From Brotaphodocola sp003480315 (GTDB taxonomy: Bacteria > Bacillota > Clostridia > Lachnospirales > Lachnospiraceae): a DNA stretch of 64,000 nucleotides. The stretch is taken from assembly GCF_964246085.1 (NCBI RefSeq), contig NZ_CAXTPD010000007.1; one strand, given 5' to 3'. Within the stretch, counting starts at the first letter, position 1. The number at the start of each line of letters is the position of its first letter. The position numbers and the translations under genes are program-made. The notes under the pieces were generated by a model that was not told the origin of the DNA, searched no databases, and worked only from the letters and a program-made list of their open reading frames with translations. Below are positions 34,484 to 42,598 of the stretch, piece after piece.

Positions 34484-35468
34484 GTTTGTTTCTTCCTCCA
34501 AAGTAGTCATTACAGATATATGTTAATATTTTTTGCTGATCGTCTTCCGGCTGACCGGTTCCGTCCTGCAGTTTCACCCACGGCGCATTCCCGTCATCCA
34601 TGGCAATAAACCTCACATCCCGCTCCCGCTTAAACCAGGTGAGCTGACGTTTCGCGAAATGTCTGGTGTCGCGCTTAATGATGTATACCGCTTCCCCGAG
34701 ACTGATCGTCCCATCCAGATAATCCAGGATTTCCTTATATCCAAGTCCCTGCATGGCCACCATATCCCGGGTGCAGCCCATCTCCTTTAAACGCTTCACC
34801 TCATCCACCAGTCCCTGCTCCATCATGATGTCTACCCGCCGGTCAATCCGCTCATAAAGCGCAGCGCGGTCCCGCGTCAGAACATAGTAATAGAGGTCAT
34901 AGGGAGAGGTTTTCTCCCGTTCCCGTTTATTATGCTCGGAAATCTTCTCTCCGGTCAGCCGGTAATACTCGATCGCGCGGATGACACGCTTGACGTTGTT
35001 GGCATGAATGGCTCTGGCAGATTCCGGATCGATCTGTGCCAGCATCTGATGCAAATGCTCCTCGCCTCTCTCTGCGGCGAGCTGCTCCAGTTCCTCCCGG
35101 ATCCCGCTGTGGTCTTCATTTTCCGTAAAATCAATATCATAAGCCAGCGCCTGAATGTAAAATCCGGTGCCTCCCGTTACAATAGGCACATGGCCGCGGC
35201 TGTAAATACCGGCCATGGCTTCCTTCGCCATAGCCTGGAACCTGGTCACATTGAACTCTTCCCAGGGTTCCAGCACGTCGATCAGATGATGAGGTATCCC
35301 ATCCATCTCTTCCGGCATGATCTTTGCCGACCCGATGTCCATATGGCGATACACCTGCATGGAATCGGCGCTGATGATTTCTCCGTTCAGCGCCCTGGCA
35401 AGTTCAATGGATAAAGCTGTTTTTCCCACCGCGGTCGGTCCGGTGAGAATGATCAGCGGCTGTTTCAT
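34470..35468 (-). CDS. miaA: tRNA dimethylallyltransferase MiaA
   Basis: MiaA adds the isopentenyl group to A37 of tRNAs reading codons that start with U. The 332-residue protein has the P-loop GPTAVGKT at 10-17, the substrate-contacting ISADSMQVYRHMDIGSAKI segment, TGGTGFYIQAL and the swivel region with Tyr/Arg motifs (ERIDRRVDIMMEQGL). GGGGGAG precedes the ATG. The modified base is then methylthiolated by MiaB, whose gene lies three genes upstream in the same run, with mutS and mutL in between. Confidence 0.96.
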   Translation of the reverse strand: MKQPLIILTGPTAVGKTALSIELARALNGEIISADSMQVYRHMDIGSAKIMPEEMDGIPHHLIDVLEPWEEFNVTRFQAMAKEAMAGIYSRGHVPIVTGGTGFYIQALAYDIDFTENEDHSGIREELEQLAAERGEEHLHQMLAQIDPESARAIHANNVKRVIRAIEYYRLTGEKISEHNKREREKTSPYDLYYYVLTRDRAALYERIDRRVDIMMEQGLVDEVKRLKEMGCTRDMVAMQGLGYKEILDYLDGTISLGEAVYIIKRDTRHFAKRQLTWFKRERDVRFIAMDDGNAPWVKLQDGTGQPEDDQQKILTYICNDYFGGRNKHGIE

Positions 35469-35483
35469 AGCTGCTCCCCCCTG

Positions 35484-37697
35484 TCAGACAATTCGTTTAA
35501 ACTTTTTCTCCAGTTCATATTTGCTCATGGCAATTATGGTTGGTCTGCCGTGCGGGCAGGCGTAGGGATTTTCCAGCCCAAGAAGCTGGTCGATCAGGGC
35601 GTCTGCCTCTGCCGCGCTCAACACATCATGTCCCTTTACGGCGGCCTTGCAGGACATTGATGCCACCTTTTCATAGATCATATCCGCATTCCGCGCCTGG
35701 GTATCCTCGGAAAGGCTGTCCAGCATCTCCATCAGAAGCTCCTTCTTCGCAATGGTAAACAGGTTATCCGGCACACCACGCACTGCATATTCCTTGCCTC
35801 CAAACGGCTCGATCTCAAATCCGATGTCCGTAAAGATCTGCATATTCTTTTCCAGCATCAGCGTCTCCCGGCTTCCCAAAGTCAGGATAATGGGAGGATG
35901 GATCTGCTGACAGGTATACTCTCTGGTTTTTAAGGAATTCATGGTTTTCTCATACAGGACCTTCTCATGGGCCGCATGCTGGTCGATGATGTAAAGCTGG
36001 TCTTTAAATTCCACCAGCCAGTAAGTGGCAAACAGCTGGCCGATCAGCTTGTGGCGGCTGCGGGACCGGGGTTCGAGGAGCTTTTCCTCAAAGAGATCCA
36101 GCTGAACCGCAGGCTCCCCGGCTGGCGGCTCCTGCATCTGACTTGCTTCCGGCTCGCTGGCTTTCGCCTCCTGCATCTGGCTTGCTTCCGGCTCGCTGGC
36201 TTTCGCCTCCTGCACCTGCTTTGCTTCCGGTTCGCTGGCTTTCGCCTCCTGCATCTGCTTTGCTTCCGGCTCGCTGGCTGGCGCCTCCTGCATCTGGCTT
36301 GCTTCTGGCTCCCCGGCTGACTCGGTTCTTCCTGGCTCCTGCTTTAACAGTGCCGTCAGCGCCTCGTTCACGCGATAACCGGATGGCTGCTGCATTTCCT
36401 CCACCCGCTGTATTTTCTCCACCGGCTGTTCCGTGCGTAGAAGTCCGCTGCGCTCACTGCGGATCTGGGAGGTGGCCTTCAGCGCAGGCTGCTCCCCCGG
36501 CCGGGTTTTCATCCGGTATTCCTCCGGAGTCTCCCGCAGCACGATATGATCTGCGATGCTGTCTGCCATGTTCCGTCTGGTGTCAAACAAACCGGCGCTG
36601 TCCTTCCTTAGCCGGTTCTGCTCAAATGGCTCCGGGATCGGGATCCGTTTTTCCGGCACGGATTTTCGTGCCCGCTCTTCCTCCACCAGCTCTACTTTCG
36701 GGATCAGTTCTTTATGGCGCAGCGCCTCAGCCAGGGTATCCCGCACCATGCGAAATACATTCTCCCCATTCTGAAAGCGCAGCTCCATCTTCGTCGGATG
36801 GACATTCACATCCAGAAATTCCGGCTCGATCTTAAAATGCAGCATGGTAAACGGATACTTGTGCTGCATCATAAACGGCCTGTAAGCCTCCTCGATGGCC
36901 TTCGAAATGATATTGCTCTTGATATATCTTCCATTAATATAATAATTTTCAAAGTTACGGTTACTCCTTGCAATGACAGGCTTTCCGATAAAGCCCTCCA
37001 CACTGAAGGCTTCCCCGGTGACAGACACCGGGATCAGATTTGCAGTGATTTCCCGCCCGTAAACCGTGTAAATGATATCTTTTAAATTATGGTTGCCGGA
37101 AGTATGCAGCTTATTCTGATTATTCTGGATAAAGCGGATGGAAATCTCCGGGTGGGACAGCGCGATCTTCTCCACCAGATCTGCCACATGGGCCCCCTCC
37201 GTCATGGGAGTCTTTAAAAACTTCCGGCGTACCGGCGTGTTGTAAAACAGATTCCGCACGATGAATGTCGTTCCGTCCGGAGCGCCAATCTCCTCCAGCC
37301 CCCGCTCCTGGCCACCTTCGATCTGATAACGGTTTCCGGTTAAGGAACGGCTGGTCTTGGTGATCAGCTCCACCTGCCCAACCGCGGCAATACTGGAAAG
37401 TGCCTCCCCCCGGAATCCCAGGGAGGATACGGTAAACAGATCCTCCACAGACTGGATCTTGCTGGTGGAATGTCGCAGAAATGCAAGCGGGATCTCATCC
37501 TTTTCAATTCCGCAGCCATTGTCCGTAACCCGGATGAAGGAAATCCCTCCCTCACGGATCTCCACCGTGACCGCAGTTGCCTTCGCATCAATCGCATTCT
37601 CCAGGAGCTCCTTCACCACCGAAGCCGGACGCTCAATGACCTCGCCGGCTGCGATCTTGTTGATGGTATTCTGATCCAGTACATGAATGTTCGGCAT
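35484..37697 (-). CDS. mutL: DNA mismatch repair endonuclease MutL
   Basis: MutL links mismatch recognition by MutS to strand removal. The 737-residue protein has the GHKL ATPase domain (residues 1-330; NAIDAKAT, DNGCGI and GFRGEALSS motifs), a long linker and a C-terminal dimerisation/nuclease domain. The endonuclease motif DQHA-x2-E-x4-E is intact at about 572-583, and ACPHGRPT near 713 supports metal binding, so it nicks DNA itself, as expected in a bacterium without MutH. The linker has a 13-residue repeat (about 458-523) encoded by a 39-bp tandem repeat. The start at 37697 follows GGAGG. It lies directly after mutS. Confidence 0.97.
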   Translation of the reverse strand: MPNIHVLDQNTINKIAAGEVIERPASVVKELLENAIDAKATAVTVEIREGGISFIRVTDNGCGIEKDEIPLAFLRHSTSKIQSVEDLFTVSSLGFRGEALSSIAAVGQVELITKTSRSLTGNRYQIEGGQERGLEEIGAPDGTTFIVRNLFYNTPVRRKFLKTPMTEGAHVADLVEKIALSHPEISIRFIQNNQNKLHTSGNHNLKDIIYTVYGREITANLIPVSVTGEAFSVEGFIGKPVIARSNRNFENYYINGRYIKSNIISKAIEEAYRPFMMQHKYPFTMLHFKIEPEFLDVNVHPTKMELRFQNGENVFRMVRDTLAEALRHKELIPKVELVEEERARKSVPEKRIPIPEPFEQNRLRKDSAGLFDTRRNMADSIADHIVLRETPEEYRMKTRPGEQPALKATSQIRSERSGLLRTEQPVEKIQRVEEMQQPSGYRVNEALTALLKQEPGRTESAGEPEASQMQEAPASEPEAKQMQEAKASEPEAKQVQEAKASEPEASQMQEAKASEPEASQMQEPPAGEPAVQLDLFEEKLLEPRSRSRHKLIGQLFATYWLVEFKDQLYIIDQHAAHEKVLYEKTMNSLKTREYTCQQIHPPIILTLGSRETLMLEKNMQIFTDIGFEIEPFGGKEYAVRGVPDNLFTIAKKELLMEMLDSLSEDTQARNADMIYEKVASMSCKAAVKGHDVLSAAEADALIDQLLGLENPYACPHGRPTIIAMSKYELEKKFKRIV
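36129..36323 (-). repeat. 39-bp tandem repeat inside mutL
   Basis: Five units begin at plus-strand 36129, 36168, 36207, 36246 and 36285 (each starting CTCCTGCATCTG or with one change) and are nearly identical. Each codes for a 13-residue unit of the type SEPEAKQMQEAKA in the flexible linker. Gain or loss of units keeps the reading frame. Confidence 0.9.
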
Positions 37698-37718
37698 GTG
37701 TACCTCCCGCATTAGTCT

Positions 37719-40382
37719 TTATTTCTCGTTCCCGCTCCAGCGGTTCTTCAGCTTTGTCTGCATCCGGTACAGGGTATTCAACGCGTCGATCGGCGTCATA
37801 TTGCCCAGCTCCAGATTTTTCAGTTCTTCGATGATATCGTCCTCACGCACCGTATCAAACAGGGTAAGCTGGCTCATCTCCACATCATCCGGCTTCGGTA
37901 CCGGCTTATGGCCCGCAGGCGCATTGCCTTCCGCAATCTCGCGGGTCCTTGCTGTCAGGTCGGAATCTACCAGCTGCTCCACCAGCTCTTTCGCGCGGCT
38001 GATCACCGAATCCGGTACTCCAGCCAGCTTTGCTACCTGAATACCATAGCTCTTGTCAGCCCCGCCCTTTACGATTTTTCGCAGGAACACAATGTCATCG
38101 CCCTGTTCTTTCACGGCAATGCAGTAGTTGGTGACACCGCTCATCAGACCTTCCAGCTCTGTCAGCTCATGGTAATGCGTAGCAAACAGGGTCTTTGCTC
38201 CCAGCAGCCGGGTGTTGCTGATATGCTCCACGACAGCCCAGGCAATGCTCAGTCCGTCAAAGGTACTGGTTCCGCGTCCGATCTCATCCAGGATCAGCAG
38301 ACTGTTTCGGGTCGCGTTTCTCAGAATATTGGCTACCTCGGTCATCTCCACCATAAAGGTACTCTGGCCGCTTGCCAGATCATCGGAAGCGCCCACACGG
38401 GTAAAGATGCGGTCACAGATACCGATATTCGCCTGGTCCGCCGGAACAAAGCTGCCGATCTGCGCCATTAGAACGATCAGGGCTGTCTGACGCATGTAGG
38501 TGGATTTTCCGGCCATGTTTGGTCCTGTGATGATGGAGATGCGGTTCCTGGAATTATCCAGGATCGTGTCATTTGCCACAAACATATCATCCCGCATCAT
38601 CTTCTCTACCACCGGATGACGGCCGCCCTTGATCTGAATGGTGCCCTTTTCGTTGATCTGCGGCTTCACGTAGTTGCTTCGGGTAGCCACGACAGACAGA
38701 GATACGAACACATCCACTGCCGCAATGGCACGGGCTGTCTTCTGGATCCGCACAACCTCTGCCGCAATGGCATCCCGCACCCCGCAGAACAGGTCGTACT
38801 CCAGAGAAAAGAGCTTGTCCTCTGCTCCCAGGATCACATCCTCCAGGTTCTTGAGCTCATCCGTAGTGTAGCGCTCTGCATTGGTCAGGGTCTGTTTGCG
38901 GATAAAATATTCCGGAACCAGATCTTTAAAGGAATTCGTAACCTCAAAGTAGTAACCGAACACCTTGTTGTATTTGACCTTCAGGTTCTTAATACCGGTG
39001 CTTTCACGCTCCCTTGCTTCCAGCTCAGCCAGCCATGTCTTGCCCTCGGTCTTTGCATGGCGCAGGCGGTCTGCCTCCTCGTTGTAGCCATCCCGGATCA
39101 TGCCGCCCTCACGGACCGCGATCGGCGGCTCCTCAACGATCGCACGGGTGATCAGGTCCTCCAGATCTTCCAGCGGATCCAGCTCTTGTTCCAGTTCTTT
39201 TAAGGCATCCGATGTGAATTCACCCAAAAGCCTCTTGATATGCGGCACCATGGCAATGGAATTACGAAATGCCAGCAGATCTCTCGGATTTGCGGTCTTA
39301 TAGCTGATGCGTCCGATCAGGCGTTCCAGATCATAGACCGGATTTAAATATTCCCCCAGCTCTTCCCGGCTTATGTAATTTAAGTTCAGCTCTTCGATCG
39401 CATTCTGGCGCTTTAAGATTTCTTCCCTGGAAATCAGCGGCTGCTCGATCCAGGTACGAAGAAGTCTGGCGCCCATGGCCGTGCGGGTCTTATCCAGTAC
39501 CCAGAGAAGGCTTCCCCGCTTCTGCTTCTCCCGCATCGTCTCCAGAAGCTCCAGGTTTCGTCTGGTGGAAGAATCCAGCACCATGTAATTTCCGGTTGCA
39601 TAAGGCACAATGGTAGTCAGGTGATCCAGCGTGCTCTTCTGGGTCTCATACAGATACTGCAGCACGGCACCTGCCGCGATGACACCACAGTCATAGTCTC
39701 CAAGCCCCAGTCCCTCCAGGCTTCCCACCTTAAAATGCTCCCGCAGCACTCTGCGGCAGCTGTCATCCTGGAAAAAATGAGAATCCAGGGCTGATACCGT
39801 AAAGTGATACCGGTCCTTTAAATCCTCCAGGCTGATCCCGGACATGGAAAACGCATCATTGCAGATGACTTCTGCCGGAGAAAATTTATTGATCTCATCA
39901 AACAGGGCACGGTCGGTGGAAACCTCCGTTACCAGGAAATCTCCGGTGGTGATATCTGCCACGGAAACCCCCATTTTATCTGCCAGGTAAACGATCCCCA
40001 TCAGGTAGTTATTCTTGGTCTCATCCAGCGCCTGGGCACTGGTAATGGTGCCCGGTGTCACCACGCGGATCACCTCACGTTTTACCAGGCCCTTTGCCAA
40101 CTTCGGATCCTCCATCTGCTCTGCGATGGCAACCTTGTAGCCCTTTTGCACAAGACGGCTTAAATAGCTGTCCACAGCATGATAAGGAACGCCACACATG
40201 GGTGCGCGTTCCTCCAGTCCACATTCCTTTCCGGTCAGAGTGATCTCTAATTCCCTGGACGCGGTCAGCGCGTCATCAAAGAACATCTCATAGAAATCGC
40301 CCAGGCGATAGAATAAAATACAGTCACTATATTGTTTTTTGGTCTCCATGTATTGGGCCATCATTGGTGATAATCCAGCCAC
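37719..40382 (-). CDS. mutS: DNA mismatch repair protein MutS
   Basis: MutS recognises mismatches and small loops. The 887-residue protein starts with GTG behind AGGAGAG, four bases after the miaB stop. The mismatch-binding domain has the FYEMFFDDA motif (the Phe and Glu that contact the mismatch, in GDFYEMF at about 28-34), followed by connector, lever and clamp domains and the ABC-type ATPase with GPNMAGKSTYMRQ, the DDLASGQSTFMVEM signature, and LLILDEIGRGTSTFDG. The C-terminal tail has a SQLTLF motif, the kind that binds the sliding clamp. It is followed by mutL. Confidence 0.97.
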   Translation of the reverse strand: MAGLSPMMAQYMETKKQYSDCILFYRLGDFYEMFFDDALTASRELEITLTGKECGLEERAPMCGVPYHAVDSYLSRLVQKGYKVAIAEQMEDPKLAKGLVKREVIRVVTPGTITSAQALDETKNNYLMGIVYLADKMGVSVADITTGDFLVTEVSTDRALFDEINKFSPAEVICNDAFSMSGISLEDLKDRYHFTVSALDSHFFQDDSCRRVLREHFKVGSLEGLGLGDYDCGVIAAGAVLQYLYETQKSTLDHLTTIVPYATGNYMVLDSSTRRNLELLETMREKQKRGSLLWVLDKTRTAMGARLLRTWIEQPLISREEILKRQNAIEELNLNYISREELGEYLNPVYDLERLIGRISYKTANPRDLLAFRNSIAMVPHIKRLLGEFTSDALKELEQELDPLEDLEDLITRAIVEEPPIAVREGGMIRDGYNEEADRLRHAKTEGKTWLAELEARERESTGIKNLKVKYNKVFGYYFEVTNSFKDLVPEYFIRKQTLTNAERYTTDELKNLEDVILGAEDKLFSLEYDLFCGVRDAIAAEVVRIQKTARAIAAVDVFVSLSVVATRSNYVKPQINEKGTIQIKGGRHPVVEKMMRDDMFVANDTILDNSRNRISIITGPNMAGKSTYMRQTALIVLMAQIGSFVPADQANIGICDRIFTRVGASDDLASGQSTFMVEMTEVANILRNATRNSLLILDEIGRGTSTFDGLSIAWAVVEHISNTRLLGAKTLFATHYHELTELEGLMSGVTNYCIAVKEQGDDIVFLRKIVKGGADKSYGIQVAKLAGVPDSVISRAKELVEQLVDSDLTARTREIAEGNAPAGHKPVPKPDDVEMSQLTLFDTVREDDIIEELKNLELGNMTPIDALNTLYRMQTKLKNRWSGNEK

Positions 40383-40385
40383 GTT

Positions 40386-41918
40386 TTAACTCTCCTGTCC
40401 TTCCACTTGCTTTCCCATGTAGTAAAATCCCTTAGACTCTTCCAGCCATACATCCACGATCTTTCCGATGAGGCTTTCATCTCCCGGGAAATGCACTACT
40501 GTGTTGTTGCTCAAACGTCCGGTCACATAGCCTTCCTTGTGGTCGTCCGGCATCTCCACCAGAACCTTCTGTATCGTGTGAAGATCACGTCCGCAGACCT
40601 CGGAGGAAATCTCCTGGACTTCTTTGAGCAGGCGGTCAAAACGTTCCTTTACAACTGCTTCCGGTACCTGCTCCATCGCTGCGGCAGGCGTTCCGGTACG
40701 CTTCGAATAAATAAAAGTAAACGCGCTGTCATAGCGGACACGGCGCACCACATCCATGGTTTCCGCAAAGTCTTCCTCCGTTTCGCCCGGAAAGCCCACA
40801 ATGATATCCGTGGTCAGGGCAATATCCGGAATAGCCGCGCGAAGCTTATCCACCAGCATCAAATAACGCTCCTTATCATAATGGCGGTTCATCAGCTTTA
40901 AAATACGGCTGCTGCCGGACTGCAGCGGAAGATGCAGATGATTGCAGACCTTCTCGCAGTCGCGCATGGCCTCGATCAGCTCATCGGAAAGATCCTTCGG
41001 ATGGGAAGTCATGAAACGGATACGCTCCAGGCCTTCGATCTTATTCACCTCACGCAGCAGCTGTGCGAAGGTCATCGGCTCTTCCAGATTTTTTCCGTAA
41101 GAGTTTACATTCTGACCGAGCAGCATTACCTCTACCACTCCGTCTGCCACCAGTTTTTTGATCTCGGCTACAATATCCTCCGGTTTTCTGCTGCGTTCCC
41201 GTCCGCGCACGTACGGCACGATGCAATAGCTGCAGAAGTTGTTACAGCCAAACATAATGTTGACACCGGACTTAAAGGAATATTTCCGGTCCACAGGAAG
41301 CTCCTCCACGATCTTGTCCGTATCCTTCCAGATATCTACTACCATGCGGTTTTCACTCATCATGCGGCAGCATAACAATTCTGCCAGTTTAAAGATGTTA
41401 TGAGTACCAAAGATCAGATCCACGTAGGAATAGCTCTTTCGGATTTTTTCAATTACGGACGGTTCCTGCATCATGCAGCCGCACAGGGCGATCATCATGC
41501 CGGGACGCTTCTTTTTTAAGGTCTGCAGATAGCCAAGACGGCCGTACACCTTCTGGTTTGCGTTATCACGAACCGTGCAGGTATTGTAAAGCACCAGATC
41601 TGCATTCTCGGATTCCACTTCCAGCAGGCCGATCTCTTCTAAAATTCCGCAAAGCTTCTCGGAGTCCCGGGCATTCATCTGACAGCCGAAGGTTGCGATG
41701 TGGAAGGTACCGTATTTTCCTTCTGCCTGAAGTCTTAAAAACAGTTCACTCTCATAGCGTCCTGCGGCCTCCCCGCTGTCTGCCAGACTTTCAAACTGCT
41801 GCTTCCATAAGATTTTTGCCTGCTCTATAAAATAGTACTGGCGTGCGCCATCATCCTCCGGCGCCGCAGCACGGATCATTTCAAATTCCGGTGTTTCGTT
41901 CTGTTTGTATATTTTCAT
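40386..41918 (-). CDS. miaB: tRNA-2-methylthio-N6-dimethylallyladenosine synthase MiaB
   Basis: MiaB is a radical SAM enzyme that adds the methylthio group to i6A37 of tRNA, the step after MiaA. The product from 41918 has 510 residues. After a variable N-terminal extension of about 65 residues comes the UPF0004 domain with FGCQMNARDSE and two further cluster-binding cysteines (YNTCTVRDNA, ALCGCMMQ), then the radical SAM motif CNNFCSYC, and a C-terminal TRAM domain. The extension is longer than in E. coli but common in Clostridia. It lies in a run with mutS and mutL. Confidence 0.95.
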   Translation of the reverse strand: MKIYKQNETPEFEMIRAAAPEDDGARQYYFIEQAKILWKQQFESLADSGEAAGRYESELFLRLQAEGKYGTFHIATFGCQMNARDSEKLCGILEEIGLLEVESENADLVLYNTCTVRDNANQKVYGRLGYLQTLKKKRPGMMIALCGCMMQEPSVIEKIRKSYSYVDLIFGTHNIFKLAELLCCRMMSENRMVVDIWKDTDKIVEELPVDRKYSFKSGVNIMFGCNNFCSYCIVPYVRGRERSRKPEDIVAEIKKLVADGVVEVMLLGQNVNSYGKNLEEPMTFAQLLREVNKIEGLERIRFMTSHPKDLSDELIEAMRDCEKVCNHLHLPLQSGSSRILKLMNRHYDKERYLMLVDKLRAAIPDIALTTDIIVGFPGETEEDFAETMDVVRRVRYDSAFTFIYSKRTGTPAAAMEQVPEAVVKERFDRLLKEVQEISSEVCGRDLHTIQKVLVEMPDDHKEGYVTGRLSNNTVVHFPGDESLIGKIVDVWLEESKGFYYMGKQVEGQES

Positions 41919-41947
41919 CTTTACCTCATTATTCACATTATGATATT

Positions 41948-42598
41948 TCAAATTTTCTTCCCTGTACGGAAATCCACGCACTCGGATGGATCGTAGTAGA
42001 TCCGGTCCTCTGCCTCCAAAACTGCCCTTCCGTTCTCTACCGACACAATATTTACCGCGCAGTTTGGCGGAACCTTTCCATGCCAGAAATCTGTCTTGTC
42101 TTCATACACATTGTGCAGGATACCCCTGCAGGCGCATCCATGGCTGGCAATCAGGATCGTCTTATCCTTCCAGTCCGGATTGCTTACCAGCTCATCCCAG
42201 AATGCTTTGGTTCGAGCACAGAGCTGTGTGATCGTTTCCCCGTCTGCTGCCGTCTGAAAATGAAACGGATCCTGATAAAAGTCCTGAAAATGTTCTGACG
42301 GAATCTCAAAATTTGCTTTCCTGCAGCCAAGTCCTTCCCATGAGCCAAAGCTCAGTTCCTCGATCCGGGCATCCTCAAGCACCGGTACCTCCCTGCCCGC
42401 CAGCACCAGGTCCGCTGTCTGCCTTGCCCGCTTTAACGGACTGGAGATGGCAAAATCAAAAGGAACCTCTTTTAATGCCTCCCCGGTGATCTTCGCCAGC
42501 CGGATACCGTTTTCATTTAACGGGATGTCTGTCTGGCCCTGAAGACGTCCCTCTGCATTCCAGGAGGTTTCTCCGTGCCGGATAATGTAAAGCTTCAT
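41948..42598 (-). CDS. Histidine phosphatase family protein
   Basis: A 216-residue phosphoglycerate mutase-like phosphatase. It begins MKLYIIRHGETSWNAEGRLQG, with the catalytic His in RHGE at residues 7-10, has SSPLKRARQTA with the second Arg at about 53-63, and SHGCACRG near 150 with the second His. The family covers mutases and phosphatases of sugars, nucleotides and cobalamin precursors; the substrate cannot be read here. Its ATG shares one base with the stop of the upstream fusion gene (TAATG), so it is translationally coupled to it. Confidence 0.88.
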   Translation of the reverse strand: MKLYIIRHGETSWNAEGRLQGQTDIPLNENGIRLAKITGEALKEVPFDFAISSPLKRARQTADLVLAGREVPVLEDARIEELSFGSWEGLGCRKANFEIPSEHFQDFYQDPFHFQTAADGETITQLCARTKAFWDELVSNPDWKDKTILIASHGCACRGILHNVYEDKTDFWHGKVPPNCAVNIVSVENGRAVLEAEDRIYYDPSECVDFRTGKKI

